Shown here in pieces: positions 6,553 to 14,391 of a stretch of 14,809 nucleotides of DNA. The first letter of the stretch is position 1; each line of letters starts with the position of its first letter. A program made the translations under genes and the position numbers. The notes beneath the pieces were generated by a model. It saw nothing but the letters and a program-made list of their open reading frames with translations. It did not search any database and had not been told where the DNA came from. Source of the stretch: Bacillota bacterium. Its GTDB lineage: Bacteria; Bacillota; Clostridia; Christensenellales; CAG-138. The DNA lies in NCBI GenBank assembly GCA_023461495.1, contig JAEYLA010000285.1:1-14809 (forward strand), read 5' to 3'.

Positions 6553-9500
6553 TTGAATACGGAGTTTACACAATTGCTGCTGCAGGCCGGGGAATGGGCC
6601 GCAGGTTTAACGCTTCAGCAGGCAAACTGGAATCCTGCCGCGCAATCTTTGCAAATACAATTCCATACCCAGCTTTTAATTACAAACGAACAGCAGGCAG
6701 AACTGGCGTCCGTTCTGGCCGCGCATTTTGCGCCGTGCCGCGTGGAAGCCAGTATCACTAGCGCCGCGGTGCTGCAGGCGGTGGCTGCGGAAGCCGCAGC
6801 TGCGCCCAGGGAAAGCGCCAAAAAGCCTCCGGCGGAGGAAGAACAGCTGTTGTTCGGCAAGCGGATTGTGAAGGCGGATATTACCAAAATGGTCGACCTC
6901 CGCGACGATTCCGGCCGCGTCACGGTGGAAGGCCGCCTCATTTCTATGGAGTGCAAGAAGCTCAAAAACGGCGCCGATAAGCTTTTACTATTGTTCCATG
7001 TGACGGATCATACCAACACCATGCTCTTTAAGGTGTTCGCCTTTGATAAAGCGGGGGCGGCGCTTGTAAAAGCCTTGGAGGAAGCGCAGTCTTCAAATGC
7101 CTGCCTTCGCATCCGCGGCCAGTGCGAATACGACAATTTCTCGCGCGAGCTTGTCATACAGGCGCAGGATATCATGACGGTACCCGGCAATGTCCGCAAG
7201 GACAAGGCGGAGCAAAAGCGCGTGGAACTGCACCTGCATACGCAGATGTCCGCCATGGATGCGCTCACAGGAGTCAAGGACGCGATCAAGACCGCGGCCT
7301 CCTGGGGGCACAGCGCCATCGCCATTACCGATCATGGCGTGGTACAGGCGTTCCCGGAGGCGTATAAGGCGGGCGCAAAAAATAAGATCAAAATCCTCTA
7401 TGGCGTAGAGGGTTATTTAAAGGCGGATACCTCCGTATTGCCGCTTGACCAGATCTATGTGGTGTTCGATATTGAAACCACAGGTCTAAAGGCCGAGCAG
7501 GGGCATATCATTGAAATCGGCGCGGTCAAGGTAAAGGGCGGCGAAATCATAGACCGCTTCAGCACGTTTGTCAACGCGGGCGTTACAATCCCGCCAAACA
7601 TCGTGGAGCTTACCGGCATCACGGAGGATATGATAAAAGATGCACCGCTCGCGCGGGAGGTGCTTGTACAGTTTGCCGCATTCACACAAGGCTGCGTGCT
7701 TGTGGCGCACAACGCCTCCTTTGACGTGGGCTTTGTCCGCGTACATGGGAAACGCTTTTCTATCGCATTTGATCAGCCGTATGCGGATACGCTGATGCTC
7801 TCGCGCTACCTGCTGTGGGGCGTCAAAAACCATAAGCTCAACACTGTCTGCGAGCATCTTGGCATCTCGTTGGAGCATCACCACCGCGCCGTGGACGACG
7901 CGGAAGCGACGGCAGCCGTATTTTTAAAGTTCATGGGGCGCATGCAGGGCATGGGCCTACAGGAGATCCCCGTCTATACCCATGACGAAGAGGAAGAGAC
8001 CCGCGGCAAGCGCGCCAAATTGAACCATATTATCATACTGGCAAAAACGCAGGCCGGCATGAAAAACCTTTACCGGCTGGTGAGCCACGCGCATATCGAT
8101 TTTTTCCACGGCAGGCCGCAGATTCCAAAGAGCCTGCTCAGGATGTACCGGGAAGGGCTTCTCCTGGGCTCCGCGTGCGAGCAGGGCGAGCTTTATCAGG
8201 CCATTCTCCATAAAAAATCGGAAGCGGATATCAAAGCGCTTGCGGACTGGTACGATTATTTTGAAATCCAGCCGCTTGGCAACAACGAGTTTATGCTGCG
8301 CGAAGGCATGGTGCCCGATGAAGAAGCGCTCCGGGACATCAACCGCCGCATCGTGCAGTTGGGGAAGGACTTCAACAAGGCCGTTGTCGCAACGGGGGAT
8401 GTGCACTTCCTCAACCCGGAGGATGCGGTCTACCGCGCCATATTGCTCAACGAAATGGATTATAAGGACGCGCATCTCCAGCCGCCGCTCTATTTTAAGA
8501 CGACGGATGAGATGCTTGATGAGTTTTCCTACCTTGGCGAAGAAGAAGCCATGGAGGTCGTCGTCCACGCGCCAAACAGCATCGCGGAGCGCTGCGATGT
8601 GTTGAAGCCCTATCCGGACGGCACCTATGCGCCGAAAATCGAGGATGCGGAAAACATCCTCCGCAATATGGCGACCGACCGTGCGCATGAACTTTATGGC
8701 GACCCGCTGCCCGAAATTGTACAGAAGCGTCTTGATAAGGAGCTCAACTCCATCATCGGCAACGGCTTTGCTTCGCTTTATCTCATGGCGCAGCGGCTTG
8801 TAAAGAAATCCATGGACGACGGGTACCTCGTCGGCTCCCGAGGCTCCGTCGGTTCCTCGTTTGTCGCCACCATGGCGGGGATTACGGAGGTTAACCCGCT
8901 GCAGCCGCACTATCTTTGCCCCAACTGCAAGCACAGCGAGTTTGAGGTGGACCGTGCAAAGTACGCCTGCGGGGTGGACATGCCGGAGGCAAACTGTCCC
9001 ATATGCGGCACAGCATATGAAAAAGCGGGCTACGAGATTCCGTTTGAAGTGTTTTTGGGGTTCCACGGCGATAAGACGCCGGATATTGATCTGAACTTTT
9101 CGGGCGAATACCAGCCCGTTGCGCACAAATACACGGAAGAGATGTTTGGCGATGGGCACGCCTTCCGCGCGGGTACCATCAGCGGCATTCAGACAAAGAC
9201 CGCTTACGGCTATGTGCTCAAATATCTTGAAAAAATGAATATGACCGTTACCCGGCATGAGATTGACAGACTCTGTGAAGGATGTACGGGCGTCAAACGC
9301 ACCACCGGCCAGCATCCGGGCGGCATCGTTATTGTGCCAAAGGAGAACGATATTTTAGAGTTCACCCCGGTACAGTATCCGGCGGACCAAAAGCAGAAAA
9401 ACACCATCACCACGCATTTTGATTTCCATGCGCTTGACGACCGCCTGGTAAAGCTCGATATTCTGGGGCACGACGATCCGACGGCATTAAAAATGCTCAA

Positions 9501-10503
9501 CGATCTGACCGGCGTCAACCCGCGTTCTATCCCGCTTGACGATGAAGATACCATGAGCATCTATTCTTCCTCGGAGCGGCTGGGCGTCGATCTGAAGGCG
9601 CTTGGCGGCTGCGAGGTAGGCTCGCTTGGCATCCCCGAATTCGGCACGAGCTTTGTAAGACAAATGCTTATGGATACAAGGCCCACCACAATGGAAGAGC
9701 TTGTGCGCATCGCAGGGCTTTCCCACGGTACGGACGTGTGGCTCAACAATGCCCAGACGCTGGTGCTCAACGGCACCGCCACGCTTTCCCAGGTTATCTG
9801 CACGCGTGACGATATTATGAATTATCTCATCGCCTGCGGGTGTGAGCCTTCCATCTCATTTAAAACCATGGAAAGCGTGCGCAAGGGCAAGGGACTCAAT
9901 GAAGATATGAAGGCCGCCATGCTCAAGCAAAGTGTACCCGCATGGTTCATCGACTCCTGTGAGAAGATCAAATACATGTTTCCGCGCGCGCACGCGGTGG
10001 CGTATGTCATGATGTCCTACCGCATCGCGTATTACAAAATGCACCTTCCGAGGGCGTTTTATGCCGTGTACTATACCGTGCGCGCTGACGCGTTCGATGT
10101 AAAATACGCGGTCGGCGGCGCAGCGAAGGTACTCCAGAACATCCGGGAGATTGAAGCGAAAGGAAAGGAAGCAAGCAACCAGGAGACGGATCTTCTGACC
10201 ATATTGGAAGTGGTGTATGAAATGAATCTCCGGGGCATCGCGCTTTTGCCGGTCGATATCTATCAATCGGATGCCGTCAATTTCCTTATTGAAGAGGACG
10301 GCATCCGTGCCCCGTTCAGCGCTGTAGGCGGCGTGGGACGCAACGCGGCTATGGCGATGACGCAGAACAAAGGCGGGGAGAAGTTCCTTTCCATAGAGGA
10401 TTTCCAATCGCGCACGGGTGCGAACAGCGCGGTCATCAATGCGCTGACCGAGGCGGGCTGCTTTGATATGCTGCCAAAATCGAATCAGCTGAGTCTTTTT
10501 TAA
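6553..10503 (+). CDS. polC: DNA polymerase III alpha subunit, Gram-positive PolC type
   Basis: This is the main replicative polymerase of low-G+C Gram-positives. Domains in order: a reduced N-terminal region (1-100) with an Ala-rich linker; an OB fold (about 105-210); the first half of the PHP domain (HLHT 227-230, DHG 260-262); an inserted DEDDh proofreading exonuclease (301-462) with D306, E308, D391, H444 and D449; the second PHP half; and the polymerase core. The core carries a zinc module (C789/C792 and C815/C818), catalytic aspartates D844 and D846 in PDIDLNFSGEYQP, and D969 in LDILGHDDPT. The protein ends in QLSLF, the beta-clamp-binding motif. At 1316 residues it is about 100 shorter than Bacillus PolC, apparently because the N-terminal domain is shorter. 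The start is TTG at 6553 with TGGAGGGG at 6541-6548. Proofreading and polymerase residues are intact. Confidence 0.97.
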   Translation: MNTEFTQLLLQAGEWAAGLTLQQANWNPAAQSLQIQFHTQLLITNEQQAELASVLAAHFAPCRVEASITSAAVLQAVAAEAAAAPRESAKKPPAEEEQLLFGKRIVKADITKMVDLRDDSGRVTVEGRLISMECKKLKNGADKLLLLFHVTDHTNTMLFKVFAFDKAGAALVKALEEAQSSNACLRIRGQCEYDNFSRELVIQAQDIMTVPGNVRKDKAEQKRVELHLHTQMSAMDALTGVKDAIKTAASWGHSAIAITDHGVVQAFPEAYKAGAKNKIKILYGVEGYLKADTSVLPLDQIYVVFDIETTGLKAEQGHIIEIGAVKVKGGEIIDRFSTFVNAGVTIPPNIVELTGITEDMIKDAPLAREVLVQFAAFTQGCVLVAHNASFDVGFVRVHGKRFSIAFDQPYADTLMLSRYLLWGVKNHKLNTVCEHLGISLEHHHRAVDDAEATAAVFLKFMGRMQGMGLQEIPVYTHDEEEETRGKRAKLNHIIILAKTQAGMKNLYRLVSHAHIDFFHGRPQIPKSLLRMYREGLLLGSACEQGELYQAILHKKSEADIKALADWYDYFEIQPLGNNEFMLREGMVPDEEALRDINRRIVQLGKDFNKAVVATGDVHFLNPEDAVYRAILLNEMDYKDAHLQPPLYFKTTDEMLDEFSYLGEEEAMEVVVHAPNSIAERCDVLKPYPDGTYAPKIEDAENILRNMATDRAHELYGDPLPEIVQKRLDKELNSIIGNGFASLYLMAQRLVKKSMDDGYLVGSRGSVGSSFVATMAGITEVNPLQPHYLCPNCKHSEFEVDRAKYACGVDMPEANCPICGTAYEKAGYEIPFEVFLGFHGDKTPDIDLNFSGEYQPVAHKYTEEMFGDGHAFRAGTISGIQTKTAYGYVLKYLEKMNMTVTRHEIDRLCEGCTGVKRTTGQHPGGIVIVPKENDILEFTPVQYPADQKQKNTITTHFDFHALDDRLVKLDILGHDDPTALKMLNDLTGVNPRSIPLDDEDTMSIYSSSERLGVDLKALGGCEVGSLGIPEFGTSFVRQMLMDTRPTTMEELVRIAGLSHGTDVWLNNAQTLVLNGTATLSQVICTRDDIMNYLIACGCEPSISFKTMESVRKGKGLNEDMKAAMLKQSVPAWFIDSCEKIKYMFPRAHAVAYVMMSYRIAYYKMHLPRAFYAVYYTVRADAFDVKYAVGGAAKVLQNIREIEAKGKEASNQETDLLTILEVVYEMNLRGIALLPVDIYQSDAVNFLIEEDGIRAPFSAVGGVGRNAAMAMTQNKGGEKFLSIEDFQSRTGANSAVINALTEAGCFDMLPKSNQLSLF

Positions 10504-10515
10504 TCGTGCAAATAT

Positions 10516-10538
10516 GCAGCAAAACAGCCATTTTGTGC
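10516..10538 (+). terminator. weak hairpin after polC, possible imperfect terminator
   Basis: GCA plus CAAAA (10516-10524, with one bulged G) pairs with TTTTGTGC (10531-10538) around a 6-nt loop, 12 bp past the polC stop. Only GTTTA follows, not a T-run, so termination would be inefficient. It is the only candidate for ending the long operon before the rny promoter. Confidence 0.25.
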
Positions 10539-10581
10539 GTTTAGGCGGAATATATTTGTAAATTATTGCAAAACGGCTCGC

Positions 10582-10610
10582 TTGACAATTGAAACCAAAG
10601 GTTTTACAAT
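10582..10610 (+). promoter_or_regulatory. sigma-A promoter of rny
   Basis: A perfect -35 TTGACA (10582-10587) and a -10 TACAAT (10605-10610, 5 of 6) are spaced by exactly 17 bp in the AT-rich gap after polC. Transcription should start near 10617, leaving a leader of about 110 nt before the rny GTG. This is the best promoter match I found in the window. Confidence 0.85.
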
Positions 10611-10643
10611 CGATATTGAAAAACCATGCAGACTTGTTGCGAG

Positions 10644-10697
10644 TTCATAATGATTCTTATGAAATTGCCGGTATGCAAACCGGGCCTGTGCCCGGTT
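10644..10697 (+). promoter_or_regulatory. structured rny leader with two hairpins and a competing pairing
   Basis: Hairpin 1 pairs TTCATAA (10644-10650) with TTATGAA (10657-10663) around a 6-nt loop. Hairpin 2 pairs AACCGGGC (10678-10685) with GCCCGGTT (10690-10697) around a 4-nt loop. CCGGT (10668-10672) can also pair with ACCGG (10679-10683), which would disrupt hairpin 2. Hairpin 2 ends 15 nt before the ribosome binding site GGAGGT (10713-10718). No T-run follows hairpin 2, so translational or stability control is likelier than termination. It matches no riboswitch class that I recognise. Confidence 0.45.
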
Positions 10698-10725
10698 ACA
10701 TTTATATAAATTGGAGGTTGCCTGC

Positions 10726-12270
10726 GTGATAAGTGTTTGGATCGGAATCGCCATTGCAATTGTCACCCTAGTGGTCGGTACATTTGCAGGGTATCTTTAC
10801 CGGCGGAATATCGCCGAAGCCAAAACCGGAAAAGCCGAAGAAGCTGTTAATAGAATGTTGGAAGATGCGCAAAAACGCGCGGAAGAAATCAGAAAAGAAA
10901 AGGTGCTCGAAGCAAAGGAAGAAGTCTTCAAACTCAAGAGTGAAGGCGAACGGGAACTCCGCGAACGGCGCAACGACCTGCAGCGTTCGGAACGCAGAAT
11001 CCTGCAAAAGGAAGAAACCCTTGATAAGAAGCAGGATGGTCTTGAACAGCGTGAGCTTCACCTGAACAAGCGCGAAGGGGAAATTGAAGTTAAAGCGTCT
11101 GAGATTGACGTGCTGCACAGCCGCCAGCTCAAGGAACTTGAAACCATATCCGGCTTGTCCATGGATGCCGCAAAGGAAATTCTTCTGGGCAATGTAGAGC
11201 GCGAAGCGCGTCATGAAGCGGCACTGCTGCTGCGCGATATCGAAGCAAAAACAAAAGAAGAAGCGGATAAGCGCGCGCGCAACATCGTGTCGCTTGCCAT
11301 ACAGCGCTGTGCTGCGGATCATGTGGCGGAAGCCACCGTCTCCGTTGTGCCGCTGCCCAACGACGAAATGAAAGGGCGCATCATTGGCCGTGAAGGGCGC
11401 AACATCCGCGCGCTCGAAACAGCGACGGGCGTAGACCTTATTATAGACGATACGCCGGAAGCAGTCATCCTTTCCGGCTTTGACCCTGTCCGCAGGGAAG
11501 TGGCGCGTATCGCTTTAGAGAAGCTGATCCTCGACGGACGCATCCATCCTGCGCGCATTGAAGAAATGGTGGACAAAGCCAAGCGCGAGGTCGATAACCA
11601 GATCCGCGAAGCGGGCGAACAGGCGGTGCTTGATGTGGACGTGCATGGGCTGCATCATGAAATCGTCCGTTTGCTCGGCCGTTTGAAGTACCGTACCAGC
11701 TACGGGCAGAACGTGCTCAAGCACTCCATCGAGGTTTCGCATCTCGCGGGCGTGATGGCAGCCGAGCTTGGCGCGAATGTGGCACTGGCTAAGCGCGGCG
11801 GATTATTGCACGACATCGGCAAGGCCATTGACCATGAGGTGGAAGGCCCGCACGTCCAGATCGGCGCGGATGTTGCAAAGAAATTCCGTGAAAACAACGC
11901 GGTTATCCACTGCATCATGGCGCACCACGGGGACGTGGAAGCGCAGACCGTGGAAGCGGTGCTGGTGCAGGCAGCGGATGCAATATCGGCAGCAAGGCCC
12001 GGTGCACGGCGCGAAACGCTTGAAAGCTACATCAAGCGCCTGCAGAAGCTTGAGGAGATTGCAAACTCCTTTGAGGGTGTGGATACTTCCTTCGCCATTC
12101 AGGCGGGCCGCGAAGTGCGCATCATTGTTAAGCCCGAGTTCGTGAACGATGCGGACACCATCGTCATGGCAAAGGATATTGCAAAGCGTATCGAGGCGGA
12201 GCTTGAATATCCCGGCCAGATTAAAGTGAACGTCATCCGGGAAACGCGCACGGTCGATTATGCAAAGTAA
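10726..12270 (+). CDS. rny: ribonuclease Y
   Basis: RNase Y is the membrane-anchored endoribonuclease that starts mRNA decay in many Firmicutes. The 514-residue protein has the full set of domains: one N-terminal membrane helix (about 3-24), a long charged coiled coil (about 30-190), a KH domain with GRIIGREGRNIRAL (217-230), and an HD domain with H333 (LKHSIEVSHLAG), the H362-D363 pair in GGLLHDIGKAID, H400/H401 and D418. A C-terminal family domain ends at VDYAK. The start is GTG at 10726 with GGAGGT 7 bp upstream. A TTG at 10711 is in frame but overlaps that ribosome binding site and is rejected. It has its own promoter and terminator and is therefore monocistronic. Its place directly after polC is unusual; elsewhere it is often near recA or pgsA. 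Confidence 0.97.
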   Translation: MISVWIGIAIAIVTLVVGTFAGYLYRRNIAEAKTGKAEEAVNRMLEDAQKRAEEIRKEKVLEAKEEVFKLKSEGERELRERRNDLQRSERRILQKEETLDKKQDGLEQRELHLNKREGEIEVKASEIDVLHSRQLKELETISGLSMDAAKEILLGNVEREARHEAALLLRDIEAKTKEEADKRARNIVSLAIQRCAADHVAEATVSVVPLPNDEMKGRIIGREGRNIRALETATGVDLIIDDTPEAVILSGFDPVRREVARIALEKLILDGRIHPARIEEMVDKAKREVDNQIREAGEQAVLDVDVHGLHHEIVRLLGRLKYRTSYGQNVLKHSIEVSHLAGVMAAELGANVALAKRGGLLHDIGKAIDHEVEGPHVQIGADVAKKFRENNAVIHCIMAHHGDVEAQTVEAVLVQAADAISAARPGARRETLESYIKRLQKLEEIANSFEGVDTSFAIQAGREVRIIVKPEFVNDADTIVMAKDIAKRIEAELEYPGQIKVNVIRETRTVDYAK

Positions 12271-12288
12271 GCCGTTATAAAATTCGGT

Positions 12289-12324
12289 AAAATAAGGATA
12301 TGCCTCACAGCATATCCTTATTTT
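12289..12324 (+). terminator. intrinsic terminator of rny
   Basis: A perfect 15-bp stem pairs AAAATAAGGATATGC (12289-12303) with GCATATCCTTATTTT (12310-12324) around CTCACA, 18 bp after the rny stop. The right arm ends in TTTT. The symmetry, with A-run on the left and T-run on the right, means it could also work on the minus strand, but no minus-strand gene faces it. Confidence 0.9.
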
Positions 12325-12335
12325 ATGGGGGCGTG

Positions 12336-12389
12336 CCCGAAGCGCAGCCTGCGGCAGAACAAGCGAGGGCTAAGCCCAATGAGCAAGGG
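12336..12389 (+). repeat. intergenic direct repeat, copy A
   Basis: This 54-nt copy begins CCCGAAGCGCAG and ends with TAAGCCCAATGAGCAAGGG. It aligns without gaps to 12442-12495 at a constant offset of 106 bp, about 40 of 54 bases matching by hand count. The ends are best conserved and the middle varies. It lies in the gene-free interval between the rny terminator and the dipeptidase gene. The orientation of any encoded element is unknown. Confidence 0.6.
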
Positions 12390-12441
12390 AGTACCGCGAC
12401 CGGTAGGGAACGGGACGACCATTGCGATTTGAGGGACCGAA

Positions 12442-12495
12442 CCCGAAGCGCAGTCAGTGGCGGATGCAGCACGGCGTAAGCCCAGTGGGCAAAGG
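12442..12495 (+). repeat. intergenic direct repeat, copy B
   Basis: The second copy begins with the identical CCCGAAGCGCAG and ends TAAGCCCAGTGGGCAAAGG, about 74% identical to copy A. It is followed by a short GC-rich hairpin: GGCAAAG (12488-12494) can pair with CTTTGCC. The constant 106-bp offset suggests a tandem duplication of a roughly 106-bp unit, or two insertions of one repeat family. Confidence 0.6.
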
Positions 12496-12574
12496 CAGCG
12501 GCTTTGCCGCAACGCAGCGCGGCCATTACGAACTGTGGGGGGGTATCGGCTTCTAGCAAAACCAGGAAAGGCGG

Positions 12575-13549
12575 ATGCAGGTGAATATTCCGGTTGCCGA
12601 CGCACATTGCGATTTTCTATATTCCATGTGGCAGAACGGGTACGGTATTGAAACGTACCACGAAGGCCAGGCCATGTATTTGCCGTATATGCAGCAGGGC
12701 GGCGTTGCGCTGCAGTTCTTTGCCGCATGGATGGATCGTTCCCTACGTACGCCCTATGTCCAGCAATGCATGGGCATGATCGACGCATACTATCGCATGC
12801 TCGAAGCAAACAACGGAAGCCTTGAACCGCTCACGCCGTCTTTTGTTCCCGGACGGGGCAAAATTGCTGCCGTTCTTACCATTGAAGGCGGGGAGGCCAT
12901 TGAAGGGAGCCTGGCGGTACTGCGCATGTTTAAACGGCTTGGCGTATGCGCTATGACCTTAACATGGAACTACAACAACGAACTTGCGGGCGCAGCAACA
13001 GCAAAGGGCAACAGGGGGCTGACCGCTTTGGGCCGCGAGGTGGTCGCAGAGATGGAGCGCATCCATATGGCGGTGGATTTGGCGCACCTGAGCGATGCGG
13101 GGATTGACGACGTGCTTTCCATTGCAAAGGCGCCTGTGTTTGCTTCCCATTCCAATGCGCGGGAGGCGTTTTATTCGCCGCGGTCCCTGCAGAATGCGCA
13201 CATCCAGGAAATTGCGCGCAGGGGCGGCGTCATTGGCGTGAACTTCTTTCATAAGCAGCTGACGGACCGGGGAAGCGCAAGGATAGCGGATATTGTCACA
13301 CAGATAATGCATATCGTTAAGGTTGGCGGAGCAAGGTGCTGTGCCATCGGTTCCGACTTTGACGGCATGCCCGTTTACCCGGAAGATTTAAAGACGAGCC
13401 GCGATTTTCCTTCCCTGCTCTCAGCACTCCAGGAAGCGGGGCTTTCCCAGGCAGAGATTGAACAAATTGCCTATTACAACCTGCGGGATTATATTTTACG
13501 GTTTGTTTCCTTTCCCGAGGTTTGCGGTATGGGCAATAAAATGCTATAA
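12575..13549 (+). CDS. membrane dipeptidase family (M19) metallopeptidase
   Basis: The 324-residue protein is a renal-dipeptidase-type (M19) zinc enzyme of the amidohydrolase fold, which cleaves dipeptides, sometimes with a D-residue. Metal ligands in order: D-A-H-C-D (D9, H11, D13), the bridging glutamate in TIEGGEA (E104), H171 in AVDLAHLSD, H192 in FASHSNAR, and the aspartate of GSDFDGM (D261/D263). HCD replaces the more common HND or HID. No signal peptide is seen, so it is probably cytoplasmic, as is usual in Firmicutes. The ATG at 12575 has GGAAAGG a few bases upstream; a GTG at 12581 is a possible alternative start. It lies alone between the repeat region and the regulatory operon. Its substrate cannot be told from sequence. 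Confidence 0.92.
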   Translation: MQVNIPVADAHCDFLYSMWQNGYGIETYHEGQAMYLPYMQQGGVALQFFAAWMDRSLRTPYVQQCMGMIDAYYRMLEANNGSLEPLTPSFVPGRGKIAAVLTIEGGEAIEGSLAVLRMFKRLGVCAMTLTWNYNNELAGAATAKGNRGLTALGREVVAEMERIHMAVDLAHLSDAGIDDVLSIAKAPVFASHSNAREAFYSPRSLQNAHIQEIARRGGVIGVNFFHKQLTDRGSARIADIVTQIMHIVKVGGARCCAIGSDFDGMPVYPEDLKTSRDFPSLLSALQEAGLSQAEIEQIAYYNLRDYILRFVSFPEVCGMGNKML

Positions 13550-13550
13550 T
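13522..13550 (+). promoter_or_regulatory. extended -10 promoter of the zinc-ribbon/STAS operon
   Basis: A perfect TATAAT (13545-13550) is preceded by TGC, which makes an extended -10 (TGnTATAAT). TTGCGG (13522-13527) sits 17 bp upstream as a half-matching -35. The -10 covers the dipeptidase stop codon (TAA 13547-13549). Transcription would start near 13557, just before the GGGGAGGTG ribosome binding site. It should start a separate unit for the genes from 13579 on. Confidence 0.65.
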
Positions 13551-13578
13551 ACGAATGGTTCGGTGGGGAGGTGTTTGT

Positions 13579-14049
13579 ATGGCTCCATTTTCGGATATTG
13601 GGAAGAAGATCAACTCCATTGCGGAAACCGCCGGAAAAAAATCCGGCGAGATGGTGGAATCCGCGCGCCTTCATGCGGAAATCCGCAGCTTTGAGGATCA
13701 GATTGCCGATCTGCAATTCGAACTGGGCTGCGCATACTACGCGCAAAACAAACACCATCCGGAAGGCCCGTTTGAAGAGAAGATACAGAAGATTCTGCGC
13801 CTGGAGCAGGATGTCCGTCTGAGAAACGAGCGGATACTATTGCTCAAGGGCCATATGTTCTGCCCTGGCTGTGATGCCGTCGTCGGCAGGGCAGATGGGT
13901 TTTGCAGCAAGTGCGGCGCGGCGCTGCCGGCTGTAAAGGATGGCTATGAAGAGGCGCAGCTGTGTGAAAACTGCGGCGCGGCATTTTCAGAAGAGCAGCA
14001 GTATTGCAATAAGTGCGGATATCTCGTGCAGGACAGCCTTTCTATATAA
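13579..14049 (+). CDS. coiled-coil protein with two C-terminal zinc ribbons
   Basis: The 156-residue protein has two parts. Residues 1-90 are helical and charged, with a heptad-like stretch (ARLHAEIRSFEDQIADLQFE, 29-48) and a second basic helix (about 66-90). Residues 95-146 hold two zinc-ribbon modules: CPGC and CSKC (C95, C98, C109, C112), then CENC and CNKC (C129, C132, C143, C146). No signal peptide or membrane segment is seen. The start is ATG at 13579 behind GGGGAGGTG (13565-13573); the in-frame GTG at 13555 would lie upstream of that site and is rejected. It is the first gene after the extended -10 promoter and 25 bp ahead of the STAS gene, so it likely belongs to the same regulatory unit. 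I do not recognise a named family. Zinc ribbons suggest binding to nucleic acid or protein. Confidence 0.85.
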   Translation: MAPFSDIGKKINSIAETAGKKSGEMVESARLHAEIRSFEDQIADLQFELGCAYYAQNKHHPEGPFEEKIQKILRLEQDVRLRNERILLLKGHMFCPGCDAVVGRADGFCSKCGAALPAVKDGYEEAQLCENCGAAFSEEQQYCNKCGYLVQDSLSI

Positions 14050-14074
14050 GGTATTGGGGGGGAGCGAAAAAAGA

Positions 14075-14389
14075 ATGCTCAAGCAAATGCAGTATGATGA
14101 AGCAAACAAGGTTTGGCGTGGAAATTTATTTGGGGATTTGGACGCTGTTCAGGCGCCCAAATTGATTTCTGCCATCCACGATGCACTTGAAACCCATGCG
14201 GTGCCGGTTGTGTTTGATTGCAAGCAGCTGGATTTTATAGACAGCATGGGCCTTGGCGCGTTGGTCAAAATGCGCAAGATGGCGGAAGAAAAAGGATGCA
14301 CGCTGCAGCTTCTCAGGATGAAGCCGCGTATCCACAAGCTCTTTGTCATCACCGGGCTTGATAGTTCCTTTGGAATTGAGGTGGAATAG
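14075..14389 (+). CDS. STAS-domain anti-sigma-factor antagonist (RsbV/SpoIIAA type)
   Basis: The 104-residue protein is a single STAS domain. In partner-switching systems the dephosphorylated form binds an anti-sigma kinase and frees the sigma factor. The diagnostic segment VVFDCKQLDFIDSMGLGALV (45-64) is present, including the phospho-acceptor serine S57 in I-D-S-M-G. The second half (EEKGCTLQLLRMKPRIHKLF, 71-90, then VITGLDSSF) matches the C-terminal strand-helix of the family. The ATG at 14075 gives the normal family length; a purine-rich GGGGGGAG lies at about 14055-14063. It is followed after only 2 bp by an RsbW-like gene, the usual partner. S57 suggests that it can still be phosphorylated, but the adjacent kinase-like protein looks unable to do it. 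Confidence 0.93.
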   Translation: MLKQMQYDEANKVWRGNLFGDLDAVQAPKLISAIHDALETHAVPVVFDCKQLDFIDSMGLGALVKMRKMAEEKGCTLQLLRMKPRIHKLFVITGLDSSFGIEVE

Positions 14390-14391
14390 CA

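Larger units (their letters stand above)
12325..12574. other. gene-free GC-rich interval with the two direct repeats
   Basis: No plausible gene is seen between the rny terminator and the dipeptidase start. Besides the two repeats it holds small inverted repeats: TACCG/CGGTA at 12392-12405, and GCGGC/GCCGC around 12498-12510. A G-run precedes the ribosome binding site GGAAAGG (12565-12571 region). I could find no convincing -35/-10 pair for the dipeptidase gene. Open frames through this stretch on either strand are low-complexity and read through the repeats, so I regard them as non-coding. Confidence 0.5.

Noticed and set aside
8917..9006. Cys-rich insertion in PolC as a possible foreign zinc-finger domain
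   Set aside because: A zinc-binding module at this place is a normal feature of PolC-type polymerases.
7957..9315. Long open frame (452 codons) on the minus strand
   Set aside because: It lies wholly inside polC, which has every expected motif. The frame is open because of codon bias on the opposite strand, and the translation shows no recognisable domain.
10711..10725. Earlier TTG start for rny
   Set aside because: This TTG is part of the ribosome binding site region for the GTG at 10726, and the extra residues do not fit the RNase Y N-terminus.
12318..12809. Minus-strand open frame over the intergenic repeats and the start of the dipeptidase gene
   Set aside because: The translation is low-complexity, reads through both repeats, and overlaps the clear N-terminus of the M19 enzyme. 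It is probably a product of the repeats.
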